Assembly: GCF_039543185.1 (NCBI RefSeq)
Contig: NZ_BAABJG010000055.1
Location: forward strand, 62,001-126,000
Direction: 5' to 3'
From: Paenibacillus_S vulneris
GTDB taxonomy: Bacteria > Bacillota > Bacilli > Paenibacillales > NBRC-103111
DNA: 64,000 bases
The translations under genes were made by a program, and so were the position numbers. This document shows positions 1 to 8,586 of this stretch, piece after piece (positions within the stretch are counted from its first letter, which is position 1; each line of letters starts with the position of its first letter). The notes under the pieces are model-generated. The model was not told the origin of the DNA, did not search any database, and saw only the letters and a list, made by a program, of their open reading frames with translations.

Positions 1-1
1 A

Positions 2-712
2 GGGAAGGATCCGAAGCTGGGACCGTGGAGAGATACTCATTTGAGGCTGGAAGGCAGTGTCGTTAACGTGCTTCAGGCTCATTTTATGATGGATTGGAAT
101 CGAACCCATGCCGCACCCATCAGCTACGATGCCAAATATTTCTCTGAGGACGTCCATCCGCAAGGCGTCGGGATGCAGATTGTATCGAGCGGGCCCCACT
201 CGAATAGACAGCAAATCAAAAACGCCTACATTAAAATGATTCATTCCGCCAAACGAAGCATCTGTATTCAATCCCCGTATTTCGTCCCTGACGAGAGCCT
301 GCTGACTGCGTTGAAAATGGCCGCTTTGTCCGGCATCGACGTCAAGGTCATGATTCCGGACCGTCCGGATCATTTCTTCGTGTTCTGGGCGTCGCGTTCT
401 TATTTGGGCGAGCTGCTGGATAACGGGGTGTGCTGCTACTTGTACGAGGGAGGCTTTCTTCATGCCAAAACGCTGGTGATCGACGGTAAGGTTGCCTCGG
501 TAGGTACGGCCAATATCGATATTCGAAGCTTCAAGCTCAACTTTGAGATTAATGCTTTTATCTATGACACGAAGACGGCCGGCAAGCTTGAAGAGCTTTT
601 TAAGGTCGATCTGGAGCGTTCATTCGAGCTGACTATGGAAACGTACAAAAAAAGATCCTACGTAAGTCAATGTAAAGAGTCCATTGCAAGATTACTGTCT
701 CCTTTATTGTGA
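2..712 (+). CDS. cls: Cardiolipin synthase, C-terminal part (5' end outside window)
   Basis: The frame is open from base 2, so the start lies upstream and 236 residues are visible. The protein makes cardiolipin at the membrane by transferring a phosphatidyl group between phosphatidylglycerols. The visible part holds the end of the first phospholipase D half (GKDPKLGPWRDTH, typical of Cls) and the second HKD motif, HAKTLVIDGKVASVGTANID, at about 153-172. The two N-terminal membrane segments and the first HKD motif should lie upstream. A TTG at 41 is in frame but is an unlikely start, because conserved Cls sequence runs through it. The family assignment is firm; paralogue identity (ClsA, YwjE, YwiE) cannot be decided from this part. 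Confidence 0.9.
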   Translation, partial: GKDPKLGPWRDTHLRLEGSVVNVLQAHFMMDWNRTHAAPISYDAKYFSEDVHPQGVGMQIVSSGPHSNRQQIKNAYIKMIHSAKRSICIQSPYFVPDESLLTALKMAALSGIDVKVMIPDRPDHFFVFWASRSYLGELLDNGVCCYLYEGGFLHAKTLVIDGKVASVGTANIDIRSFKLNFEINAFIYDTKTAGKLEELFKVDLERSFELTMETYKKRSYVSQCKESIARLLSPLL

Positions 713-756
713 CGTTTAGCTTTGCAAAAGGTCCATAAATAACAAGCAGCGGCCGC

Positions 757-1233
757 TTAGGCGCCGCTGCGTACAAATCCTTCTTCGTTCAGGTATTCCT
801 CTGCTTCCTCATAGGTTTCGAAAGCGGACTCCAAATGCTGCCTGTCATAGAGGTACCACAGCTCGTCCTCGTAAAAAAGCCGCAGCACAGCCTTGTCTGG
901 TCCGATCCAGAGCTCCTCACTGCTATCCGATGACGGTCCCGAAGCCTCAGCCGAATCCGGCGATAGGGAGCGGATCGACGCTGCCAGCAGGCTGCGCAGC
1001 TCCTCCTCTGTAAAATCGCGTATATTGACTAGACCCTTGTCGTCAATAGGATATCCGTCCAGATGACCCGCATAGACGAAGCCGTTCCCGTTCTTATGCA
1101 GGTGGTAGACGACATTTTTGCGGTCGAAGCCGCTGTTCTCATATTGAAAATTCACGCGGCCTAGCGAGACATCCTTGCGCGTCAGCTCAGGGAATGACTC
1201 GATGATGGCCAGTTTTTGCTCAAAAGTAAGCAT
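757..1233 (-). CDS. Conserved hypothetical acidic protein
   Basis: This 158-residue protein is not a family I recognise. It is soluble, acidic and rich in aromatic residues, with no signal peptide or membrane segment. The N-terminal half (MLTFEQKLAIIESFPEL) looks like a folded alpha/beta domain. A serine-rich linker near residues 93-107 separates it from a C-terminal region ending in an acidic helix (FETYEEAEEYLNEEGF). The ATG has a good site, GGAGG seven bases upstream. It converges with the cls gene and is transcribed with the same polarity as the small frame and transporter to its right. No function is proposed. Confidence 0.7.
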   Translation of the reverse strand: MLTFEQKLAIIESFPELTRKDVSLGRVNFQYENSGFDRKNVVYHLHKNGNGFVYAGHLDGYPIDDKGLVNIRDFTEEELRSLLAASIRSLSPDSAEASGPSSDSSEELWIGPDKAVLRLFYEDELWYLYDRQHLESAFETYEEAEEYLNEEGFVRSGA

Positions 1234-1310
1234 GCTCTTTCCTCCGATGTGCTATGTAGCGATTGCGCTGATTATAGCATACGAACTGTAGAAGCTCAAA
1301 TATATGCAGG

Positions 1311-1478
1311 TCATTCTGGACAAAACAATTCCTTCGGGGCCATGCTCTGCTTATATGTCTTCAGGTCATACTGCCCTGATGCCGTATCATTAATGAAGGT
1401 GAGCTCTATATATTCCCCGCCGCTTCTTCTTACACCGACAATCAGCTCGAAATAGGCTTGACCATGTATGGCATCCAC
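1311..1478 (-). CDS. Possible 55-residue protein downstream of the NaiP-like transporter
   Basis: A frame of 55 residues (GTG start, MDAIHGQAYFELIVGVRR...) lies just after the transporter stop codon. It has amphipathic beta-like sequence (YFELIVGVRR, GEYIELTFIND) typical of real protein rather than random frame. AGGAGG lies at the transporter's end, but it is 17 bases from the GTG. An ATT much closer to AGGAGG is in frame, so the true start is unclear. It could also be the remnant of a longer gene. I do not recognise the family. Confidence 0.35.
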   Translation of the reverse strand: MDAIHGQAYFELIVGVRRSGGEYIELTFINDTASGQYDLKTYKQSMAPKELFCPE

Positions 1479-1507
1479 CGGTGATGCTTTAATATCCTCC
1501 TAATCGA

Positions 1508-2725
1508 TCAATTCTCCAGCTCTATGCCCTTCGTCTCCTTCCCAAGGAAAAATACCGCCAGGGCACCTATCAGAATCGCTGCAAAGAACAGGTAAAAAAT
1601 CGTCTGAAGCTCCACCCCGCGAGCTACAAGAACACCTACAAGGAATGGAGCAATGACGCCTCCGATACGGCCGAAGGACGTCGCCATGCCGACTCCGGTG
1701 GACCTTACCCGGGTTGGGTACAGCTCCGGCGTGTAGGCGTAAAGACCGCCCCATGCTCCCAGGTTAAAGAACGACAGGCAGATGCCAGCAGCAATCAGTG
1801 ATGCTTCCGTCTGGGCGGAGCCGAACCAAAGCGCGCTTAGCGCTGTCAATATCAAATACAGCACTAGCACGAATTTGCGCCCGAATTTTTCAATTGCATA
1901 GGCCGCAGTAAAATATCCCGGCAGCTGGGCCAACGTCATGATGAGCACGTACTGGAACCCTTTGACCAGCCCGAAGCCCTTCATGACCATAACCGTCGGA
2001 AGCCATAGGAACATCCCGTAATACGAGAACACTACGGTAAACCAGAGAATCCAGAGCATGACGGTGGAGCGCAAGTACTGCTTCTGCCACACGGCAGCCC
2101 ATTGCTCACGAAGTTTCGGCTTCCTTCCCGCCTGATTGCGTACGAATCGCTGAGGCTCTTCTATGGACCTTCTCAAATAGAGCGCATACAACGCAGGTAT
2201 TGCTCCGATCAGGAATCCTGCCTGCCAGCCGAACCTTGGAATGACGAAATACGAAATAAGAGCCGCCGCAAGCCAGCCGCCTGCCCAGAAGCTCTCAAGC
2301 AATACGACTGTCCTCCCTCTCTCCGCTGCCGGCACCGTTTCGGAAACAAGCGTTGATGCTACCGGGAGCTCCCCTCCGAGACCTACTCCTGCAACGAAGC
2401 GAAGAATGCACAGCATAGTGAAGCTTGCTGCAAACGCGGACAAGCCGCTTGCAACGGAAAAAAGGAGCAGGGTCCAAAGCAGAATCGTTTTCCGTCCGAA
2501 GCGATCCGCCATATAACCGGCCATTGCCGCACCGAATACCATACCAACGGAATTAATGCTAGTAAACACCCCTACCTGCTCCGGAGTCAGATGCCATTGT
2601 ACGGTCAAGGTCGCTACGATAAAAGAAATGATCCCGACGTCCATCGCATCAAACAGCCAGCTGATCCCCATACTGACCAGCAATGGAGCACGTCTGCCGC
2701 TGCGAAGCGCTGTGGAGTTGTTCAT
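1508..2725 (-). CDS. MFS transporter, NaiP/YceI-like (sugar-porter type)
   Basis: A 405-residue major facilitator with about 12 membrane segments. The loop after TM2 carries the MFS motif GYMADRFGRKTIL (about 70-82). The segment FVAGVGLGGELPVASTLVSE (about 113-132) and the N-terminal LLVSMGISWLFDAMDVGI closely match the B. subtilis niacin transporter NaiP (YceI) and related aromatic-acid/nicotinate carriers. It therefore probably imports a small organic acid such as nicotinate; that is family inference. The ATG is preceded by GAGGGG at seven bases. No niacin riboswitch or NiaR-like site was recognised upstream, and no NAD genes adjoin it. Confidence 0.75.
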   Translation of the reverse strand: MNNSTALRSGRRAPLLVSMGISWLFDAMDVGIISFIVATLTVQWHLTPEQVGVFTSINSVGMVFGAAMAGYMADRFGRKTILLWTLLLFSVASGLSAFAASFTMLCILRFVAGVGLGGELPVASTLVSETVPAAERGRTVVLLESFWAGGWLAAALISYFVIPRFGWQAGFLIGAIPALYALYLRRSIEEPQRFVRNQAGRKPKLREQWAAVWQKQYLRSTVMLWILWFTVVFSYYGMFLWLPTVMVMKGFGLVKGFQYVLIMTLAQLPGYFTAAYAIEKFGRKFVLVLYLILTALSALWFGSAQTEASLIAAGICLSFFNLGAWGGLYAYTPELYPTRVRSTGVGMATSFGRIGGVIAPFLVGVLVARGVELQTIFYLFFAAILIGALAVFFLGKETKGIELEN

Positions 2726-2845
2726 GTCAATCCCCTCTATTCTCCATTCTTAGGATGGAAGTTAGTATTTCCAGCAAAGCCTTTTATAACCAAGCATTGT
2801 ACATCAGATTCTTTAAATAATCTACTCCTGATAGTCCATTCTTTA

Positions 2846-2880
2846 AAAATGAAAAAAGCAGCTGCCGTAGCAGCCGCTTA
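2846..2880 (-). terminator. Rho-independent terminator of the YihY gene
   Basis: On the minus strand GCGGCTGC-TACG-GCAGCTGC forms an eight-pair stem with a tetraloop followed by TTTTTT. It lies directly after the stop codon of the YihY-family gene. Confidence 0.8.
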
Positions 2881-2891
2881 GATTGATATAC

Positions 2892-3782
2892 TCAATCGCT
2901 GACCGTCTTCTTATTTCTCTTAAAGAATGCCATTGGCAGCCCGAACATTTTGCACGGCGGCTTGACCATTCCGCTGCGAATAAAGTGCAGTGCTGCATTC
3001 AGTTCTCCCCCCAGCAGAATGATCATACTGGTTAAATACAGCCAGATGAGCAGAACGATGATGCCTCCGATACTGCCATACGTTTTCGTGTAGCTGTTAA
3101 AATGATTCACATAAAAAGAAAACAGCAGCGAGGCGATGATCCAGCCAAAAGTCGCCAATAATGCCCCGGGAATCACCTCACGGAACCTCAAACGAACATT
3201 CGGAAGAAACGAATAAATGAGGCAGCACAGCGTCCAAATAACGAGCAGCGGCACGGCATATTGCGCCCAGGACCATACTGTGGAGAAGTCACCGGGAAGC
3301 TTGGCGGTCACATACAGCCATTCACCGATTTTACGTCCGAATACCAGCATCACGAAGCTTAGCAGGATCGCTACAGCCAGTACGACGGTCGTTCCTAAGG
3401 ACAAGAGCCGCACCTTCCAGAAGGGACGATCCTCTTCCTGCTCATAAGCCTTATTAATTCCTTTGATGACCGCATTGACTCCATTGGAGGCCGACCACAG
3501 CGTGGCAATTAAACCGATGGACAGCAAGGAACCGCTCCTGGTCTGCTCGATCTCATGAAACACGTCCGAAATAGTCTTGTTCGACAAATCCGGTAAAACC
3601 AAGCTCAAGCGTTCAAGCGCCTCATCCGCGGAGAAGCTGGTAAAGCTCATCAAGGTTCCGACAAAGATCAAGAACGGAAAGAAGGAGAGCACTAGATAAT
3701 ACGTCAATTGCGCCGATAAGGCAGGCACGTCGTCATCCTGAAAGCGGCATGCCAAGTTATGAATCAGAGCTGTGATTTTCAT
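2892..3782 (-). CDS. YihY/BrkB-family inner membrane protein
   Basis: A 296-residue integral membrane protein of the YihY/virulence factor BrkB family (UPF0761-like). About six hydrophobic segments are visible. The family signatures are DDDVPALSAQLTYYLVLSFF near residue 16, the central LWSASNGVNAVIKGINKAY, and YGSIGGIIVLLIWLYLTSMI near 238, followed by a short charged tail. Members were once called ribonuclease BN, which is now considered wrong; the true function is unknown, and envelope or transport roles have been suggested. The ATG follows GGGGG at about eleven bases. It has its own terminator and appears monocistronic. Confidence 0.85.
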   Translation of the reverse strand: MKITALIHNLACRFQDDDVPALSAQLTYYLVLSFFPFLIFVGTLMSFTSFSADEALERLSLVLPDLSNKTISDVFHEIEQTRSGSLLSIGLIATLWSASNGVNAVIKGINKAYEQEEDRPFWKVRLLSLGTTVVLAVAILLSFVMLVFGRKIGEWLYVTAKLPGDFSTVWSWAQYAVPLLVIWTLCCLIYSFLPNVRLRFREVIPGALLATFGWIIASLLFSFYVNHFNSYTKTYGSIGGIIVLLIWLYLTSMIILLGGELNAALHFIRSGMVKPPCKMFGLPMAFFKRNKKTVSD

Positions 3783-3931
3783 CCCCCAGTGGTACCCCCT
3801 CTCTGTACGATGGTGTTTGTCTTAAATACAGGATCAAACCGGTATACTTATTTTATACCCAAAAAACGGAATCCCTTCCCAATGGAAAAGGCTTTCCATT
3901 CTATAGCTATCATACACAATTTTGCCAAAAG

Positions 3932-3955
3932 AAAAAAAGCTTGATTGCTCAAGCC
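3932..3955 (-). terminator. Terminator of the YerD-like gene
   Basis: Minus strand GCTTGA-GCAA-TCAAGC followed by TTTTTTT is a compact hairpin and T-run about 90 bases after the flavoprotein stop codon. Confidence 0.75.
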
Positions 3956-4046
3956 CGAATGTCGAATGAAAAAGCTATGGTTTTCGTCGTTGTATCAATT
4001 TAGATACGCTCCCTATCTATTGTCCATTCCACCGTTCTCACAAAGC

Positions 4047-5609
4047 TTACTCCTGTGGATACGGGAACAGTTCACTCATAGGAACGCTTCGGCCTTCCTC
4101 GTTTTTGTAAACGACATGCTCGCGCCTAAGCTGCTTCGGGCTCTCCAAACCGCACGCCGCTGCCAGGGAGAACACGCCTTCCCGCATTTGGAGGATATAG
4201 TTCATCACGCGCCATTGTTTTTCTTCCGGAGCCAGGGCTGCTTGGTACTTCGGATCCGTCGTCGTCACGCCCGTCGGGCATTTCCCCGTATGACACTGCA
4301 TAGCCATAATACAGCCGTTAGCCATCATAAACCCTCGTGCGGAATTGACACAATCTGCCCCAAGCGCCAATGCAATAGCCACCTTATCGGGGGTAATCAG
4401 CTTCCCGGAGGCAAAGATTTTGATTCGATCGCGCACACCATAAGCTCTGGCGGTATCATCAAGCAGGATAAGAGCCGGGAACAAGGGCAAGCCCATTCCG
4501 TCTGCCATTGCCTTAAAGGTTGCTCCAGATCCGCCTTCGCTTCCGTCGACCGTTATGAAATCCGGATAAATTTTTAGATCCCGCATGCATTGAAACAATG
4601 GCTCCAGCCTTCTTTGATCCCCTACGACGATTTTGATGCCTACCGGCTTCCCGCCTTCCACCTGCAGCTTCTTGACAAAAAGCAATGTTTCCTCCGAATT
4701 CTTGATAAAGGAAAACCGGTTAGGCGAGTTCACCGTTTCTCCGATCTGAACTTTGCGGATAGCGGCAATTTTCTCATTGACCTTGGCCCCTTCCAGATGG
4801 CCTCCGCGAATCTTTGCCCCTTGGGCAAATTTCAATTCAAATGCTTTCACATTAGGAATAGCTGCCTGCGTACGAAATTCCTCCATCGAGAAATTCCCGT
4901 CAGCATCCCTGAAGCCAAACAATCCTGGCCCAATCTGAACGATTAAATCCGTGCCGGAAGCCAAATGCTCGGGAGCAATCCCGCCTTCCCCGGTATTGAG
5001 CCATGTACCTCCAGCCATCCGGGCCCCCGCTCCCGTGGATTGAATATAATGCTCGCCAACCGCCCCGTAGGAAGTGGCTGAAGCGCCGAACATCCCTTTT
5101 ACCACCCATGGATGTGTGCGAGCCTCTCCGATCATGACGGCATCTTCGTCGGGATAAAGCCAATTTCTGGCCTTTCCCTCCTTCATCCTCTCTCTGCGCG
5201 TAAATAAGCCCTCGTTCACGATTTCGTACTTTTTGCCGGTTACATTCTCGCTGTGTTCCACCCGCAGCTCATCAAGAAGCTTAGGGAACAGATCATTCGA
5301 AAGATAATATCCGGAGGCTTCATAATCGCGCTTGGACCCAAAGCTGATCAGGTCCGTACGGTACTTCGCCGCAAATACCACCCCGATAAAATCAGACCGG
5401 GAAAACGGCTTCCCCTGCGTGTCGTGGTCCAACCAATATTGACGAAACTCAGGGCCGAGCTTCTCCAGCACATACCTGAGCCATCCCAGATAAGGATGGG
5501 CGCGGATGATAGAATGCTGCGGCTTTTTCGAAAGAGCGTACATGTAGGCCAATAATGAGACCGGCAGCAAGATCAGGACTAATAACAAAATGATGAGAAT
5601 CAGCTGCAT
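4047..5609 (-). CDS. FMN-binding glutamate synthase-family protein, YerD-like
   Basis: This 520-residue protein resembles the catalytic beta/alpha barrel of glutamate synthase (GltB) and B. subtilis YerD. It starts with one hydrophobic segment (residues 2-24), so it is probably anchored with the barrel in the cytoplasm. Signatures are GEGGIAPEHL, the FMN-phosphate region TVDGSEGGSGATF, and GADCVNSARGFMMANGC. A C-x5-C-x4-C pattern (GCIMAMQCHTGKCPTGV) matches the spacing of the GltB 3Fe-4S ligands. The N-terminal glutaminase domain of true GOGAT is missing, so it cannot use glutamine by itself; the electron donor and substrate are unknown. The start has AAGGAG ten bases upstream. Confidence 0.85.
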   Translation of the reverse strand: MQLILIILLLVLILLPVSLLAYMYALSKKPQHSIIRAHPYLGWLRYVLEKLGPEFRQYWLDHDTQGKPFSRSDFIGVVFAAKYRTDLISFGSKRDYEASGYYLSNDLFPKLLDELRVEHSENVTGKKYEIVNEGLFTRRERMKEGKARNWLYPDEDAVMIGEARTHPWVVKGMFGASATSYGAVGEHYIQSTGAGARMAGGTWLNTGEGGIAPEHLASGTDLIVQIGPGLFGFRDADGNFSMEEFRTQAAIPNVKAFELKFAQGAKIRGGHLEGAKVNEKIAAIRKVQIGETVNSPNRFSFIKNSEETLLFVKKLQVEGGKPVGIKIVVGDQRRLEPLFQCMRDLKIYPDFITVDGSEGGSGATFKAMADGMGLPLFPALILLDDTARAYGVRDRIKIFASGKLITPDKVAIALALGADCVNSARGFMMANGCIMAMQCHTGKCPTGVTTTDPKYQAALAPEEKQWRVMNYILQMREGVFSLAAACGLESPKQLRREHVVYKNEEGRSVPMSELFPYPQE

Positions 5610-5826
5610 ATTCCTGCTCCTTTTGCTTTAGTAAATAAAACGCAAATTGGTTATAGGTATGCGCGATTTCACCCAGTATGACTAAATAAAGCTAGTTCCA
5701 TGCTGAATATGGGATTTTATGTGCATTTAGACATTACGTTCCCTCCTCATCCGTTCAGCTTGTCGCGAATAGCTTGAGGATCGCTCTCATAAATTGGAAC
5801 ATAATAACTATAAGGGGTTGATCCAT

Positions 5827-6627
5827 ATGGCGGACCCGAATGCCGTCTTCGAGCATCAGTTTTGGCTGCAAATTTTGGGCGATCATTCACGGTTTATACA
5901 CAGCACGTTATCTTCCTCCGAAAGTAAAGATATCGAGCAGTCCGGCCAATTCATACGCCAGTTTGATACGCTGCTTGAGCGCTCCCGCGGCCCGCTGGAT
6001 CAAGCCCAGCTCTCGGAACTGAATCATGCTGCCTATCAAGCCACCATCCGTCTTCGTGCTTATAAACTGAACCTGCTGGAGAGAAATCTGCTGAAGTCCG
6101 TCAAAATGAATTTAACGCCTACCTTTCTGAACCATATGGTCAATGAGCTGGAGGAATATGTCCGCATTCTCGACGAGCTTCTCGCGGGCAAGCCCGTTCC
6201 GCATTATCCTCCTCTTCACCACGATTTGATCTGGTTGTCTGATGCTATTTACCACGCTACCGCTCTTTCCAGCGATTTGGACCCCACAGAGAGACAATGG
6301 ATTGCCAAGAGCAAAGCATTCGAAAAGCAATTTATTGATTTTTATTTAAAATCGGTAGAATTAGCCGGTTATTTGCGTACGATGAGAAGTCAGTATCCTT
6401 CATTCATTAAATTTCATCAAGACGTCAACCTAGAATTAACGATATTCATGGCCTTCTTAAAAGAGCTGGAGGAGCTGGAATTGAATAAGGAGCTGCTGAG
6501 CAGCTTGAACCCATTAATGCCCGATCATATGTACCGCGAGGAATGCTATTATTTGAAAAAGCTCGCACAATCCGGCGAAATTCCTGCACCGCCTTGTAAT
6601 CCCGCCACGCCGCGAGTGGAGCGCTAG
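5827..6627 (+). CDS. DUF2935 protein
   Basis: This 266-residue soluble protein matches the DUF2935 architecture of two related helical repeats. Each repeat starts with a histidine-acid pattern: FEHQFWLQILGDHSRFI near residue 9, and a second half starting after YLRTMRSQYPSFIKFHQDVN near 200. The helical-bundle shape with spaced His/Glu residues suggests metal binding, ferritin- or hemerythrin-like, but this is inference. The ATG at 5827 was chosen because AAGGGG lies nine bases upstream; the frame is open further upstream but without a site. It sits upstream of pepT, which has its own promoter. Confidence 0.75.
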   Translation: MADPNAVFEHQFWLQILGDHSRFIHSTLSSSESKDIEQSGQFIRQFDTLLERSRGPLDQAQLSELNHAAYQATIRLRAYKLNLLERNLLKSVKMNLTPTFLNHMVNELEEYVRILDELLAGKPVPHYPPLHHDLIWLSDAIYHATALSSDLDPTERQWIAKSKAFEKQFIDFYLKSVELAGYLRTMRSQYPSFIKFHQDVNLELTIFMAFLKELEELELNKELLSSLNPLMPDHMYREECYYLKKLAQSGEIPAPPCNPATPRVER

Positions 6628-6672
6628 AAAAGAAGCTGCGCCCCCTGGAGCTATTGCTTATTCACCTCCTCT

Positions 6673-6700
6673 TTGTCTTCCCCCGGAATTGATTTATAAT
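6673..6700 (+). promoter_or_regulatory. Probable sigma-A promoter of pepT
   Basis: TTGTCT at 6673-6678 and TATAAT at 6695-6700 are separated by 16 bases and lie 25 bases before the TTG start codon of pepT, leaving a short leader that contains the AAGGAG site. Confidence 0.55.
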
Positions 6701-6724
6701 GATACAAAAGGAGATGAATTCGCT

Positions 6725-7957
6725 TTGAAAGATCAACTTATCCAACGATTGACAAGCTACGTCCAAATCGATACGCAATCGGATGCAAGCAGCAAGACCT
6801 GTCCTACGACTCCCGGCCAATTGACGCTTGCGCAAAAGCTGGTCGATGAGCTGAAAAGCATCGGAATGTCGGACGTAACGATGGACGACAACGGCTATGT
6901 TATGGCCACACTTCCCTCCAATTCTGACAAAGACATACCGACGATCGGCTTTATGGCCCATATGGATACTGCTACGGATTTTACCGGGGCGGGAGTCAAG
7001 CCGCAGGTTGTAGAAGGCTATGACGGCAAGGATATTATCTTACATAAAGAGCAGCAGATCGTACTGTCTCCCCAGGATTTCCCGGCATTAGCCGGCTATG
7101 TTGGCCATACGTTAATTACGACGGATGGGACTACCTTACTCGGAGCCGATAATAAAGCGGGTATCGCCGAGATTATGACCGCGATGGCGTTCCTGGTTCA
7201 ACATCCCGAGATCAAACACGGCAGAGTCCGCGTAGCCTTCACCCCGGATGAGGAGATCGGCAGAGGGCCGCATCGCTTCGATGTCGCCGCCTTCGACGCT
7301 TCCTATGCATACACCGTGGATGGCGGACCTCTTGGCGAGCTCCAGTACGAGAGCTTCAATGCGGCGCGTGCGCTTGTGACATGCAAAGGCAAAATTGTAC
7401 ATCCGGGAACGGCTAAAGGAAAAATGGTCAATTCCGCGAAGATTGCGATGGAGTTTAATGGAAGACTGCCTGCGCAAGAGGCACCGGAGCATACGGAAGG
7501 GTATGAGGGCTTTTTCCACTTGATATCTATGCAGGGGGATGTGGAAGAAACCAAGCTTCATTACCTGATTAGAGATTTTGACAAAACGTCCTTTAACAAC
7601 CGCAAACAGCTAATGACCCAAATTGCGGCGTCCCTGGAGGATCAGTACGGGAAAGGACGCGTCACGGTAGAAATCGAGGATCAGTACTACAATATGCGGG
7701 AGAAAATAGAGCCTGTCCGCCACATTGTAGATATCGCGCGAGAAGCAATGGTAAGTCTGGGTATCGAGCCTGTTATTGAACCGATCCGCGGCGGAACGGA
7801 CGGTTCGCAGTTGTCCTACATGGGGCTGCCTACCCCGAATATTTTTACAGGCGGGGAGAATTATCATGGCCGGTATGAATTCGTCTCGGTAGATAATATG
7901 GAAAAAGCAACTCAAGTCATTATCGAGATTATCAAGCTTTTTGAACAACGCGGCTGA
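6725..7957 (+). CDS. pepT: Peptidase T (tripeptide aminopeptidase)
   Basis: PepT is a cytoplasmic di-zinc M20 metallopeptidase that removes the N-terminal residue of tripeptides. The 410-residue length equals the family norm. Metal ligands and catalytic motifs are visible: GFMAHMDTATD (about 76-86), GADNKAGIAE, TPDEEIGRGP with the general-base Glu pair, DGGPLGELQYE, and the C-terminal GGTDGSQLSYMGLPTPN and GGENYHGRYEF. I place the start at a TTG, giving MKDQLIQRLTSYVQIDTQSD, which aligns with known PepT N-termini and has AAGGAG ten bases upstream. It is probably transcribed alone from the promoter at 6673 and ends at a hairpin at 7990. Confidence 0.95.
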   Translation: MKDQLIQRLTSYVQIDTQSDASSKTCPTTPGQLTLAQKLVDELKSIGMSDVTMDDNGYVMATLPSNSDKDIPTIGFMAHMDTATDFTGAGVKPQVVEGYDGKDIILHKEQQIVLSPQDFPALAGYVGHTLITTDGTTLLGADNKAGIAEIMTAMAFLVQHPEIKHGRVRVAFTPDEEIGRGPHRFDVAAFDASYAYTVDGGPLGELQYESFNAARALVTCKGKIVHPGTAKGKMVNSAKIAMEFNGRLPAQEAPEHTEGYEGFFHLISMQGDVEETKLHYLIRDFDKTSFNNRKQLMTQIAASLEDQYGKGRVTVEIEDQYYNMREKIEPVRHIVDIAREAMVSLGIEPVIEPIRGGTDGSQLSYMGLPTPNIFTGGENYHGRYEFVSVDNMEKATQVIIEIIKLFEQRG

Positions 7958-7989
7958 GACTGCCCTCTACTGATGGTACCGAACGTAAG

Positions 7990-8018
7990 CGGCTGTCGAA
8001 TGATTTCGACGGCCCTTT
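7990..8018 (+). terminator. Terminator of pepT
   Basis: GGCTGTCGAA-TGA-TTTCGACGGCC followed by CTTTT forms a strong hairpin 33 bases after the pepT stop codon. Confidence 0.75.
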
Positions 8019-8035
8019 TACTATGTAGTAAAACA

Positions 8036-8063
8036 TAAAAAAATCCGCGTAGAGACGCGGATT
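8036..8063 (-). terminator. Terminator of the zinc-ribbon membrane protein gene
   Basis: Minus strand AATCCGCGT-CTCT-ACGCGGATT followed by a T-run is a perfect nine-pair stem. It lies between convergent genes and probably ends the minus-strand gene to its right. Confidence 0.8.
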
Positions 8064-8098
8064 GATAGGCGTTAGCAGATTCGATTATCAGATAAGGA

Positions 8099-8527
8099 TT
8101 AATCAATATCATAGCTGCTTAATGGAAGAACCACAAACCGGAACAGCCATATGGCCAGCAGCAGGAACAGGAGGATCAGACAAAAGTGCTTTTTTCCCAA
8201 CCAGCCTGCCTCCAAATAGAACTTAAAAGAAAAAGCCAACGCTATGTATAAAAGAAGCAGTGACACGGTAAGCAATAGAAAATAGATCGGGCCGTTAGAA
8301 GCAAACCCGGTAAAATGAGAATATCCATACCCTATTAGTACAGCCCAGACTACGATAAGCACCGTCCAGAAAACCCCGGTTAACCGGATGAACTCCCTCG
8401 TCTTCCTTGACAGCATCCAGCCGCAATGCCGGCAATGACCCGCATCGATACAGCTTCGGCATAAAAATCGTTTGCAGCTCGGACATTTTCTGACGGACTC
8501 TGTTTGAATATGTTCCGAACAGTTCAT
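8099..8527 (-). CDS. Cysteine-rich (B-box/zinc-ribbon-like) membrane protein
   Basis: A 142-residue protein with an N-terminal cysteine/histidine cluster (C3, H6, CPSCKRFLCRSC at 15-26, HCRHC at 31-35). The cluster resembles a B-box or double zinc ribbon and is likely to bind two zinc ions. Three hydrophobic segments follow: about 52-70, 80-102 and 113-133. Bacterial proteins with this layout often begin with such a small zinc domain facing the cytoplasm, but no specific function is known to me. It may be co-transcribed with the YwqG-like gene upstream, 59 bases away. Confidence 0.65.
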   Translation of the reverse strand: MNCSEHIQTESVRKCPSCKRFLCRSCIDAGHCRHCGWMLSRKTREFIRLTGVFWTVLIVVWAVLIGYGYSHFTGFASNGPIYFLLLTVSLLLLYIALAFSFKFYLEAGWLGKKHFCLILLFLLLAIWLFRFVVLPLSSYDID

Positions 8528-8586
8528 CGCTACTCTTCCCTTCGTCCCTTTTCCTTATAGACGCAGTTTAGAAAGTTTTGTTTCCG

